Shown piece after piece: positions 5,756 to 12,158 of a stretch of 13,891 nucleotides of DNA. The translations under genes were made by a program, and so were the position numbers. Below the pieces are notes generated by a model. The model had not been told where the DNA came from. It did not search any database and saw only the letters and a program-made list of their open reading frames with translations. This DNA comes from Parcubacteria group bacterium Athens0416_74 (GTDB lineage: Bacteria > Patescibacteriota > Minisyncoccia > Phycocordibacterales > UBA2100). The stretch covers positions 1-13,891 of the forward strand of contig VMEY01000036.1 in the NCBI GenBank assembly GCA_007375785.1, given 5' to 3'. Each line of letters opens with the position of its first letter. Positions within the stretch are counted from its first letter, which is position 1.

Positions 5756-6262
5756 ATGAAGGTCCTTGCTATCGACCCGGGCTACGGCCGGTGCGGTGTC
5801 GCCATCGTGGAGCGCCAAGGCAATACCGATGTCCTCCTCTACTCCGACTGCATCGAGACATCCCCGACCACGGAATTCACCGAGCGCCTCAACACTGTGG
5901 CCGCTGAGTGCCGCCGACTCATCCGCTCGCATACGCCGGATTGCCTCGCGATGGAGAAGCTGTACTTCGCTAAAAGCCGCACGACCGGTCTGCGCGTCGC
6001 CGAAGTACGCGGTGCTATTCTCTCTATTGCTGGAGAAGCGTCGCTCGCCGTCTTTGAATATTCACCGTCCGAGGTGAAAGCGGCAGCAGCAGGCTTTGGC
6101 GGAGCTGATAAAAAACAGGTAATCAAAATGCTCCATGCGCTTGTAAAGATTGAGAAGCCTGTGCGTCTAGACGATGAATACGATGCGATAGCGGTCGGCG
6201 TCACGCATTTAGCGATGCATAAGATGCTTGCAGCGAGAGCGCTTCATTCAAAGGCAAATTAA
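5756..6262 (+). CDS. ruvC: Holliday junction resolvase RuvC
   Basis: This 168-residue protein begins MKVLAIDPGYGRCG, the RuvC N-terminal strand with catalytic D7. The second acidic residue is E67 in CLAMEKLYF, and the last pair is D140 and D143 in LDDEYDAIAVGVTH, matching D138/D141 of the E. coli enzyme. The length agrees with the family (about 165-175). RuvC cuts four-way junctions made by RuvAB during recombination and fork repair. The start at 5756 is fixed by the conserved N-terminus; upstream in-frame sequence is unrelated. The ATG lies 9 nt after a TACACT box, without a Shine-Dalgarno, suggesting a leaderless transcript. The penicillin-binding protein gene starts 21 nt after its stop. 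ruvA and ruvB are not in this window. Confidence 0.95.
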   Translation: MKVLAIDPGYGRCGVAIVERQGNTDVLLYSDCIETSPTTEFTERLNTVAAECRRLIRSHTPDCLAMEKLYFAKSRTTGLRVAEVRGAILSIAGEASLAVFEYSPSEVKAAAAGFGGADKKQVIKMLHALVKIEKPVRLDDEYDAIAVGVTHLAMHKMLAARALHSKAN

Positions 6263-6283
6263 CGCTAAAATGCAGGTATCACT

Positions 6284-8566
6284 ATGAATATAAAGCGGCT
6301 CTACAGGCGCACGGTTCGCCTTTTCTCACGTCTTCCCGAATGGCTCAAGCTTTCGCTCATCGGGATTGCTGCTCTCGGATTTTTCGGACTCGGGAGCGTC
6401 ATCGCGTGGGCTGCGTTCACGCCCATCCCTTCGATAGACAACTTCGAAAACAGAGCGGTCGCACAATCGACAAAGGAGCACTTTGGTTTCCGCCCACTCG
6501 CCTTTGCTCGCGCTGTGTGGACAAATCTCACGACCGGCGACCTCCTCGGAGGCCAGGGCGGTTCGACTATTACGCAGCAGGTGGTCAAAAACGCACTTCT
6601 CACACAGGACAAGAAAGTCACGCGCAAGATAAAAGAGATAATTCTCGCCATCCGCCTCGAGCGCATCTATACCAAGGACCAGATACTCGCGACCTACCTC
6701 AACGAAAACCCGTACGGGGGTACGATATATGGCATACAGGAAGCGAGCCAGTACTTCTTTGGAGTCGACGCTTCAGATGTGGACCTCGCGCAAGCCGCAT
6801 ACCTCGCGGCGCTCCCCCAGGCTCCCACGCGCTACTCACCGTACGGCAACAATCGTGATCTTCTCGAGCGCAGAAAAAATCTGGTGCTCGCCAAGATGCT
6901 TGAGCACGGGTTCATCTCACAAGAAGAGCACGATGAGGCGGCGAGCGAGGAGGTGCAATTTAAAGATGAGGCGGAAGCAGGGATAAAGGCACCGCACTTC
7001 GTCTTCTATGTCCGTGAATACCTCGAGAGCAAGTACGGAGTCGATGCGGTCAATCGCGAGGGCCTGCGCGCTATCACTACGCTCGATTACGACCTCCAGA
7101 AGAAAGCAGAGGATGTTGTGGGCAAGTATGCGCCCGGCATGGAAGCCAATTTCAATGCATCCAATGAGGGCATGGTGGCTATCGACCCGACATCCGGTCA
7201 GATTCTCGCGATGGTCGGCTCACGCGGGTACTTCGACGACACCATCGACGGCAAGGTCAACGTGGCGACGTCACATCAGCAGCCGGGCTCTGCGTTTAAG
7301 CCATTCGTCTACGCGGCCGCGCTCGAAAAAGGATACACACCCGAGACAATACTCTTCGATCTCCCCACACAATTCTCCACCGCCTGCGCCCCGCAGGATG
7401 TACTAAACTCGACACCTCCCTGCTACGCACCGACGAGCTTCGACGGTAATTTCAAAGGACCAATCACTATCCGCGAAGCGCTCGCGCAGTCGCTCAACGT
7501 GCCTGCGGTGAAGACTCTGTATCTCGTGGGTGTCAAAGAAGCAGTGGCTGTCGCAGAGCGTGTCGGCATCACCACCCTCGTCGATGTATCCAATTACGGA
7601 CTCTCTCTCGTGCTCGGCGGCGGTGATGTGACGCTCCTTGAGCTCACGAGCGCGTACTCAGTATTCGCCAACGATGGCATGCGCAATCCTCACACCGCGA
7701 TTCTCCGTGTCGAAGATATGAAGGGCAACGTTCTCGAAGAATTCAAACAGGAAGAATCGCGCGCACTCGACCCGCAGACGGCGCGCCAGATAAGTGACAT
7801 CCTCTCCGACAACGTCGCACGTACGCCGGAATTTGGCGCCAACTCTCCGCTCTATTTCCCCGGCGAAGATGTGGCCGCAAAGACAGGTACGACCAACGAC
7901 TACTGGGATGTATGGATAATGGGCTACACGCCGCACATGGCGGTGGGTGCGTGGGCCGGCAACAACGACAACGAGCCCCTCGAGAAGCGCATCGCGGCCT
8001 TTATCATCGCGCCGATGTGGCATGAATTCATGGAATACGCGATGGAAAAATACCCTGCGGGTGATTTTATCGAGCCAGCTCCCGAGCCTGAGCAGGACGC
8101 TCTACCGCCGGTGCTTCGCGGGGTCTGGAATAGCGATCCCGGTCAGGGTGTGCACGAGATCCTCTACTGGGTCAGCAAAGATTCTCCGCGCTCCGGTGGC
8201 ACCTCTCGCGGCGACAGGCAGCTCGCATACTGGGACGCACCTGTACAGATGTGGGCAGCGGGCCAACTCTCGCTGAGCTCAAGCACGCCGGCAACAGATG
8301 GTGCAGTATTCCGTATTCTCACTCCCGCACCCGGAAGCTTTATCCCGGCGTTGGCACCGTTCTCGATATCGGCACACTACCCGAATCCGCAAAACATCGT
8401 GTCTATCGCGTACTATCTCAACGGACAGCTTATAGGCTCCGCTACGCAACCGCCGTATGCCATCGTGTACGTACCGACGATATATGGTCCTTCAATGCTA
8501 CAAGCGGTCGCACAGACGCTCTCAGGCCAATCAGAAGTGACGAGTGTGCCTCTCACAATTCAATAA
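6284..8566 (+). CDS. Class A penicillin-binding protein with a damaged glycosyltransferase domain
   Basis: The protein has 760 residues. Helix 22-45 is the membrane anchor. The GT51 domain retains GGSTITQQ (92-99), RKIKE...RLE and ATYLNENPYGG, but FENRAVAQSTK (54-64) runs directly into EHFGFRPLAF. In related proteins about 44 residues lie between these blocks, including the motif I ED-xx-F-xx-H with the catalytic Glu, so peptidoglycan polymerisation is probably lost. The transpeptidase looks complete: SAFK (S336, K339), SLN (403-405) and KTG (533-535). After a Pro/Glu-rich linker, residues about 690-760 form an Ig-like beta module (PAPGSFIPALAPFSIS...). A GCTAAAATG promoter-like word and a weak AGG ribosome-binding site precede the start; the gap to ruvC is 21 nt. 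The class A assignment is firm. Whether the deletion is biological or a sequence error is open. Confidence 0.92.
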   Translation: MNIKRLYRRTVRLFSRLPEWLKLSLIGIAALGFFGLGSVIAWAAFTPIPSIDNFENRAVAQSTKEHFGFRPLAFARAVWTNLTTGDLLGGQGGSTITQQVVKNALLTQDKKVTRKIKEIILAIRLERIYTKDQILATYLNENPYGGTIYGIQEASQYFFGVDASDVDLAQAAYLAALPQAPTRYSPYGNNRDLLERRKNLVLAKMLEHGFISQEEHDEAASEEVQFKDEAEAGIKAPHFVFYVREYLESKYGVDAVNREGLRAITTLDYDLQKKAEDVVGKYAPGMEANFNASNEGMVAIDPTSGQILAMVGSRGYFDDTIDGKVNVATSHQQPGSAFKPFVYAAALEKGYTPETILFDLPTQFSTACAPQDVLNSTPPCYAPTSFDGNFKGPITIREALAQSLNVPAVKTLYLVGVKEAVAVAERVGITTLVDVSNYGLSLVLGGGDVTLLELTSAYSVFANDGMRNPHTAILRVEDMKGNVLEEFKQEESRALDPQTARQISDILSDNVARTPEFGANSPLYFPGEDVAAKTGTTNDYWDVWIMGYTPHMAVGAWAGNNDNEPLEKRIAAFIIAPMWHEFMEYAMEKYPAGDFIEPAPEPEQDALPPVLRGVWNSDPGQGVHEILYWVSKDSPRSGGTSRGDRQLAYWDAPVQMWAAGQLSLSSSTPATDGAVFRILTPAPGSFIPALAPFSISAHYPNPQNIVSIAYYLNGQLIGSATQPPYAIVYVPTIYGPSMLQAVAQTLSGQSEVTSVPLTIQ

Positions 8567-8586
8567 CAACGCAACGTGCGTTGTTA
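8564..8586. terminator. Bidirectional hairpin shared by two convergent stop codons
   Basis: TAACAACGCA (8564-8573) and TGCGTTGTTA (8577-8586) form a perfect 10-bp stem with a 3-nt loop. The TAA of the penicillin-binding protein gene is its left end, and the TAA of dnaN on the other strand is its right end. There is no strong T tract, so termination efficiency is uncertain. Confidence 0.55.
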
Positions 8587-9681
8587 TCGATTGAGCGGCA
8601 TCACGAGATAGGTGAAATTACCATCGGAGACACCTCGTATGACGAGTGGTCGGCCGGCACCGGAGAAACTCAGTATCACAGAATCTGATGCGATAGATGA
8701 GAGGCAATCCGCAAGGTAGCCAATATGGAAATTAATATCGAGATCCTCTCCTGAGAGTGCCGCATCGATAGAGTCAGACATCTCTCCCACATCTGCACTG
8801 CGCGCAGTCGCGGTAAAAATCTTTTTCTTAGGGTACACATGGAGACCTACATGCATTTCGTTACCTGAAAATACACGTGCCTTACGGAGCATCTCGGCAA
8901 GGTCATTTTTGAGCATCGTCGCCTCGGTCGTAAACTTCTTCGGAATAATTTCTTTATAGTTGGGAAACGTGGCATCTACGACTCGGGACACGAATCGTGT
9001 TCCGGAGCCCACGACGACAAGCTGTGAGTCATCGGCTGAGAGTGAAATCTTCTCGTCATCGAGTTTCTCGAGCACATGCACGAGCTCCAGCGCATGTTTG
9101 AGAGGAATAAGAAGTTCGCCCGAAGTCTTCGAGCCGGTCTCTGAGACGACCTTTTCTGCGAGACGAAACGAGTCGGTTGCAACACACACCATCGAACCGT
9201 CCTGAATAGAAATGTAGATACTTCCGAGGTCCGGCCGAATCATCGACGGTGAGGCAGCATACGACACTGACTGGATACCGTGAATGAGCCGCTCTCGTGA
9301 AAGCGAAATGTTTGATTTACCGGATTCACTCGAGAGTACGGGGAATTCTTCGTGAGGCACTGCCTTGATGAGTGTTTTGGTCCCCCTAGATTCAATGAGG
9401 AGATTTCCCTCTTCACTTGAGAGAGATATCTTGTCACCACCTATCGAACGAATAGTCTGAGAGAGTATTGATGCAGAGACGGCAACAACTCCTTTTTCGG
9501 ATATCTCACCCGGAATAGTCACTTCAATACCGGCTTCAAGATTCGTAGCACGCAGTGTTATATCACTCGTCGTATCAATGAGTACACAAGAAAGTATTGG
9601 AAGAGATTCTTTCTTTCCTGTGATTCTCTCTACCATCAGAATCGCATTAAGAAGTTTTTCTTTTGTTGTCGTTATCTTCAT
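8584..9681 (-). CDS. dnaN: DNA polymerase III beta subunit (sliding clamp)
   Basis: This 365-residue protein starts MKITTTKEKLLNAILMVERITG and continues with LPILSCVLI and LRATNLEAGIEVTIPGEI, the first clamp domain. It also has FPVL, RLIHGIQSVSYAAS, LGSIYISI, VATDSFRLA, FPNYKEIIP and the C-terminal YLVMPLNR, which corresponds to the usual MPMRL end. All three clamp domains are present at normal length. It forms a ring that tethers the replicative polymerase to DNA. An in-frame ATG at 9738 adds 19 unrelated residues; I prefer 9681 because the family N-terminus begins there. There is no clear Shine-Dalgarno; upstream sequence is AT-rich. It lies 296 bp downstream of dnaA on the same strand, the usual order. 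Confidence 0.96.
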   Translation of the reverse strand: MKITTTKEKLLNAILMVERITGKKESLPILSCVLIDTTSDITLRATNLEAGIEVTIPGEISEKGVVAVSASILSQTIRSIGGDKISLSSEEGNLLIESRGTKTLIKAVPHEEFPVLSSESGKSNISLSRERLIHGIQSVSYAASPSMIRPDLGSIYISIQDGSMVCVATDSFRLAEKVVSETGSKTSGELLIPLKHALELVHVLEKLDDEKISLSADDSQLVVVGSGTRFVSRVVDATFPNYKEIIPKKFTTEATMLKNDLAEMLRKARVFSGNEMHVGLHVYPKKKIFTATARSADVGEMSDSIDAALSGEDLDINFHIGYLADCLSSIASDSVILSFSGAGRPLVIRGVSDGNFTYLVMPLNR

Positions 9682-9977
9682 ATACTTTTTACTTATATAT
9701 TCTATTACTACTATTAGTCCTGTGTATAGCGGGGACAAGTCGAAAATATCGCCCCATGTAAGGGTGTAATAGCCGCATACGACCTGTTGAAAACTCTTGC
9801 GTGAAGCGGGGATGAAACGGGGGTAACTCGGCAGACGACGTTTTTACTGAAGTTATCCGTGAGTTGTACGACCATTCTCCCCGTGTTCTCCACAGGATAT
9901 ACAGAGATTTTTTTCAATGCACGAACAACGCCGTGTGATGTACCGACGGACGTATCGAAGAGATTTGTGTTCATACA
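9682..9977. other. dnaA-dnaN spacer with DnaA-box-like 9-mers
   Basis: This 296-bp spacer has no gene. It contains several sequences close to TTATCCACA on one strand or the other: TGTGTATAG (9721-9729), TGTTGAAAA (near 9784), TTATCCGTG (9853-9861) and TTCTCCACA (9886-9894). The region next to the dnaN start is AT-rich. It is a plausible second part of the origin, or a DnaA-controlled dnaN promoter. The individual boxes are imperfect. Confidence 0.4.
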
Positions 9978-10973
9978 CTACGCGTGGATGAGGGTGCGGA
10001 TGTGGTCGAGCTCTTGCTCGAGCGCATTGTTCATTTTTATCTCCTCTTTTATCTTCTCGCATGAGTGGATGACGGTCGTGTGATCGCGTCCGCCAAGCTT
10101 CTCCCCTATCGACGGATACGAGACACTGAACTCTTCACGGAGCATGTACATGATTATCTGACGGGGCTTCACCACCTCCTTTTTGCGGGTCTTTTCGTAG
10201 ATGCTCTTCTCGGGTACTTCATAGTACTGCGCTATCCTACGGACCACCTCATCTATTGAGACACCCCTGTTGGGCTTTACGTTGTGTTTGATGAGTGCTC
10301 GTACATCGGCATGAGATATTGCCTTTCCTTTCAGCTGCGACTTGCAGACAATCATGTTGAGCACCCCCTCGAGCTCGCGGATGTTGCCGCGTACGTTTTC
10401 CGCGATGTACTGAATGATGTCCTCGGGGATTGAGAAGCCGTGCTGCTCAATCTTTGCCTTGATGATGGCGATGCGTGATTCCACGTCGGGCTCAGGTATT
10501 TCAGCGATGACACCCGCAGCGAAACGGCCCTTCAAGCGCTCCTCAAAGCCGGGGAGAAGCGAGGGGTGCTTATCACTCGAGAACACGATTTGTTTGTTGT
10601 TGTCATGGAGTGCATTGAAGAGATGGAAGAGTTCCTCCTGCGTCTTTTCCGTGTTCGCGATGAACTGGATGTCGTCCATGATGAGCACGTCGTACTGGCG
10701 GTACTGGTCTTTGAAGTTGTTGGCTCGTCCTGCGCGGACGGAGTTGATGTAGTCCACCGCGAAGCGCTCGGAGGTGACGTAGAGCACTTTCTTGTTGGCG
10801 TGCGCTTTCTTGAAGTAGTTCCCGACCGCTTGGATGAGGTGCGTCTTTCCGTGGCCGGTGGAGCCATAGATAAAGAGCGGGTTGTAGGTAAGACCCGGCC
10901 TATCGAGCACCCTGAGGCTTCTCGGCGCGCGGAGCTTTTCGCTCGGCACTCGGTGCGGTGCGGTGCACCACAT
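9978..10973 (-). CDS. dnaA: Chromosomal replication initiator DnaA, AAA+ and DNA-binding part (separated from its N-terminus by deletion and frame change)
   Basis: Authentic DnaA sequence starts near residue 23 of this 331-codon frame (RPGLTYNPLFIYG). It includes Walker A GSTGHGKT (37-44), Walker B VLIMDD (D100, D101), sensor FSSDKHP, LKGRF with the arginine-finger region, and the domain IV signature GGRDHTTVIH (294-303). The C-terminus is normal. The block that should precede Walker A (NPRYTFxxFVVGxxNxxAHAAA) is missing, and the first 20 or so codons of this frame are out-of-frame readthrough of the N-terminal part. The ATG at 10973 is therefore not a biological start. The missing block contributes to nucleotide and origin binding. 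If the sequence is right, the initiator is broken; if it is an assembly error, the true gene is one frame of about 430-450 codons. Confidence 0.9.
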   Translation of the reverse strand: MWCTAPHRVPSEKLRAPRSLRVLDRPGLTYNPLFIYGSTGHGKTHLIQAVGNYFKKAHANKKVLYVTSERFAVDYINSVRAGRANNFKDQYRQYDVLIMDDIQFIANTEKTQEELFHLFNALHDNNKQIVFSSDKHPSLLPGFEERLKGRFAAGVIAEIPEPDVESRIAIIKAKIEQHGFSIPEDIIQYIAENVRGNIRELEGVLNMIVCKSQLKGKAISHADVRALIKHNVKPNRGVSIDEVVRRIAQYYEVPEKSIYEKTRKKEVVKPRQIIMYMLREEFSVSYPSIGEKLGGRDHTTVIHSCEKIKEEIKMNNALEQELDHIRTLIHA

Positions 10974-11205
10974 ACTCGACGGTGCGGATAGTGTTGTCGA
11001 GGCTGCGCAGCGCCTTCAAAACAAGCTTGTGGTGCTTTTCAAGCAGCCACTCCTTCACGATTTTCGACGGGACTGCGACTTGGACAACTCCCCCGTCACG
11101 ATTTGCGATATCAGTATTGCGAAACCAGGTTCTAAACGACGCCTGCGTCGTCCCGAGTTCTATTTGGACCAATGCGTTCTGCCATAATTCTCGATTGGTC
11201 ATCAT
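10900..11205 (-). CDS. dnaA: DnaA domain I (N-terminal fragment)
   Basis: This 101-codon frame begins MMTNRELWQNALVQIELGTTQASFRTWF, the DnaA domain I signature (helicase-loading and self-association domain). It continues AVPSKIVKEWLLEKHHKLVLKAL and RTVEYVV, then a basic Ala/Pro-rich stretch that would be the start of domain II. It ends at a TAG (10902-10900) exactly where the other frame takes up RPGLTYNP. Two ATGs (11205, 11202) could start it; neither has a Shine-Dalgarno. A TATAAT on the minus strand at 11238-11233 gives a short leader. Together with 9978-10900 it is one gene with roughly 40-50 residues lost at the join. Confidence 0.88.
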   Translation of the reverse strand: MMTNRELWQNALVQIELGTTQASFRTWFRNTDIANRDGGVVQVAVPSKIVKEWLLEKHHKLVLKALRSLDNTIRTVEYVVHRTAPSAERKAPRAEKPQGAR

Positions 11206-11232
11206 AGGTACATTAGTCTTCGAAGCTCACGC

Positions 11233-11238
11233 ATTATA
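11233..11238 (-). promoter_or_regulatory. -10 box of the dnaA promoter
   Basis: A perfect TATAAT on the minus strand, 27 bp before the dnaA ATG. A matching -35 at 17 bp is not evident. Confidence 0.5.
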
Positions 11239-11293
11239 CGCGTGTCGCTCGCGCTGGGAAGCGAACGGACTACGAGAGACCATGTTTACAACC

Positions 11294-11313
11294 TGTGGAC
11301 AAGGTGTGGATAG
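11294..11313 (+). promoter_or_regulatory. Pair of DnaA boxes
   Basis: TGTGGACAA (11294-11302) and TGTGGATAG (11305-11313) each differ at one position from TGTGGATAA, the reverse complement of the consensus TTATCCACA. They are in the same orientation, with starts 11 bp apart, about one helical turn, which suits side-by-side DnaA binding. Confidence 0.6.
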
Positions 11314-11323
11314 TAGGACTCGG

Positions 11324-11417
11324 GAGGCGGTGCCCCTCGCGGTCGGGTATTTTTCTGCTGAAAAATCCCTGCTGCTCGCATCGTCATGCTCCGCAACACC
11401 GCGAGGGGCACCGCCTC
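11324..11417. repeat. Perfect 20-bp inverted repeat with an inner hairpin
   Basis: The arms are 11324-11343 and 11398-11417, exact reverse complements over 20 bp, beginning GAGGCGGTGCCCC and ending GGGGCACCGCCTC. The 54-nt interior contains a second hairpin, ATTTTT-ctgctg-AAAAAT (11349-11366), extended by GGG/CCC around a bulged T. The whole can form a large cruciform or a stable RNA stem. It codes for nothing recognisable. Confidence 0.85.
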
Positions 11418-11448
11418 ACCTCGCAAAAGCGGGAAAAGGAGGAAATGC

Positions 11449-11477
11449 TTGAAATCTGGCGCTATATAACGTATAGT
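11449..11477 (+). promoter_or_regulatory. Strong promoter of rpmH
   Basis: TTGAAA (11449-11454), 17 bp, TATAGT (11472-11477): five of six consensus bases in each box. The expected transcript start coincides with the A of the rpmH ATG at 11485, so this mRNA is probably leaderless. Confidence 0.72.
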
Positions 11478-11484
11478 CGCGCAC

Positions 11485-11625
11485 ATGAGACGAACCTATC
11501 AGCCGAAGAAGCAAAAGCGCGCCAAGGCGCACGGTTTCCGTTCACGAACGACGACCACGGTGGGCCGCAAAGTCCTGAACCGCCGCCGTGCAAAAGGACG
11601 CAAGCGCCTCTCCGCTTCCGTGTAA
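11485..11625 (+). CDS. rpmH: Ribosomal protein bL34
   Basis: This 46-residue, extremely basic protein reads MRRTYQPKKQKRAKAHGFRS, then VGRKVLNRRRAKGRKRLSASV. This matches the bL34 pattern (KRT-(Y/F)-QP, HGFR, GRKVLxxRRxKGRKxL) over its full length. It is a large-subunit ribosomal protein. It is first in the conserved rpmH-rnpA-yidC-jag order and starts 7 nt after the -10 of a strong promoter, with no Shine-Dalgarno. rnpA begins 2 nt after its stop. The frame is easy to miss because a longer frame for rnpA overlaps it upstream. Confidence 0.95.
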   Translation: MRRTYQPKKQKRAKAHGFRSRTTTTVGRKVLNRRRAKGRKRLSASV

Positions 11626-11627
11626 CG

Positions 11628-11957
11628 ATGCCAAAGAAAAACCGCCTTACGGGCGCCGAGATACGGAGTGTACGCTCCCCTCGCCGTCTGCATGGCGGTT
11701 TTTTCTCTGTGTCGATATCGGCTTCGCGTACCGGGAATGCGCAGTTTGCGTGCGTGGTGTCAAAGAAGGTTGCCATGAAAGCAGTGACGCGCAATCTCAT
11801 ACGCCGTCGATGCCGCGCCGTGCTCGAAAAGAGTGCGCAGTCGACCCCTCCCGGTGTGTATATGTTTCTTGCCAAGAAAGACGCTGCGAAGGCAACGTAC
11901 TCAGAGCTCGCGCACGACATCGAGACGCTGTTGCGTAATATCCGTGGCGCTCACTAA
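11628..11957 (+). CDS. rnpA: Ribonuclease P protein component
   Basis: This 109-residue basic protein begins MPKKNRLTGAEIRSV and has FFSVSI, ACVVSKKVAMKAVTRN and LIRRRCRAVLE. It thus carries the RNR signature (K51-A-V-T-R-N-L-I-R-R-R61) that contacts the RNase P RNA, and ends with PGVYMFLAKKDA...LAHDIETLL. It helps the catalytic RNA trim tRNA 5' leaders. I start it at the ATG at 11628, 2 nt after rpmH, where family similarity begins; the much longer in-frame extension upstream crosses the origin spacer and is not protein-like. A small hairpin followed by six T (11682-11704) lies inside the gene and might attenuate the transcript. Confidence 0.93.
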   Translation: MPKKNRLTGAEIRSVRSPRRLHGGFFSVSISASRTGNAQFACVVSKKVAMKAVTRNLIRRRCRAVLEKSAQSTPPGVYMFLAKKDAAKATYSELAHDIETLLRNIRGAH

Positions 11958-11990
11958 GCCGAGGCGGTACAATACGCCGCAACCCACCGT

Positions 11991-12158
11991 ATGATACGCA
12001 CCCTCTTCCACGCGGTCGTCTATGACCCGATATACAACGCACTCGTGTATTTCGTGGATGCGGTACCCACGCACGACATGGGTCTACTTTGTATTTGCCA
12101 ACGGCGGTCTTCCTGCAATCAATACAGCGATCTTGTACCCTTTCGTGCCCGCGCCTGA
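11991..12158 (+). CDS. yidC: YidC/Oxa1 membrane insertase, N-terminal fragment
   Basis: The frame starts MIRTLFHAVVYDPIYNALVYFVDAVPTHDMG, the normal start of a Parcubacteria-type YidC (DPIYNAL helix, then P-xHDxG before the first conserved helix). After residue 31 it changes to unrelated sequence and stops at 12156-12158, while the rest of YidC resumes in another frame from about 12079. A TACAAT at 11968-11973 may be its -10. It sits 33 nt after rnpA. Treat it as one piece of a disrupted yidC rather than a gene of its own. Confidence 0.78.
   Translation: MIRTLFHAVVYDPIYNALVYFVDAVPTHDMGLLCICQRRSSCNQYSDLVPFRARA

Larger units (their letters stand above)
11206..11484. other. Candidate replication origin (dnaA-rpmH spacer)
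   Basis: This 279-bp non-coding spacer lies between divergent dnaA and rpmH, a classical place for oriC. From left to right it holds the dnaA -10, two adjacent DnaA-box-like 9-mers (11294-11313), a perfect inverted repeat enclosing an A/T hairpin (11324-11417), a purine-rich stretch (11430-11445) and the rpmH promoter. The call rests on gene context and boxes; I could not compute GC skew. Confidence 0.55.

Noticed and set aside
10880..10980. Simple one-base error or programmed frameshift in dnaA
   Set aside because: The expected segment before Walker A is absent from all frames, so joining the two frames does not restore a normal protein.
11324..11417. Inverted repeat as a complete insertion sequence
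   Set aside because: Only 54 bp lie between the arms, no transposase is present and no target-site duplication is visible; a tiny relic cannot be excluded.
11295..11627. N-terminal extension of RnpA through the origin spacer and rpmH
   Set aside because: The extension is the third frame of a non-coding inverted repeat and of rpmH; family similarity begins only at 11628.
12060..12110. Programmed frameshift in yidC
   Set aside because: A whole block of about 80-85 residues is missing at the junction, not just a shift of phase; there is no slippery run.
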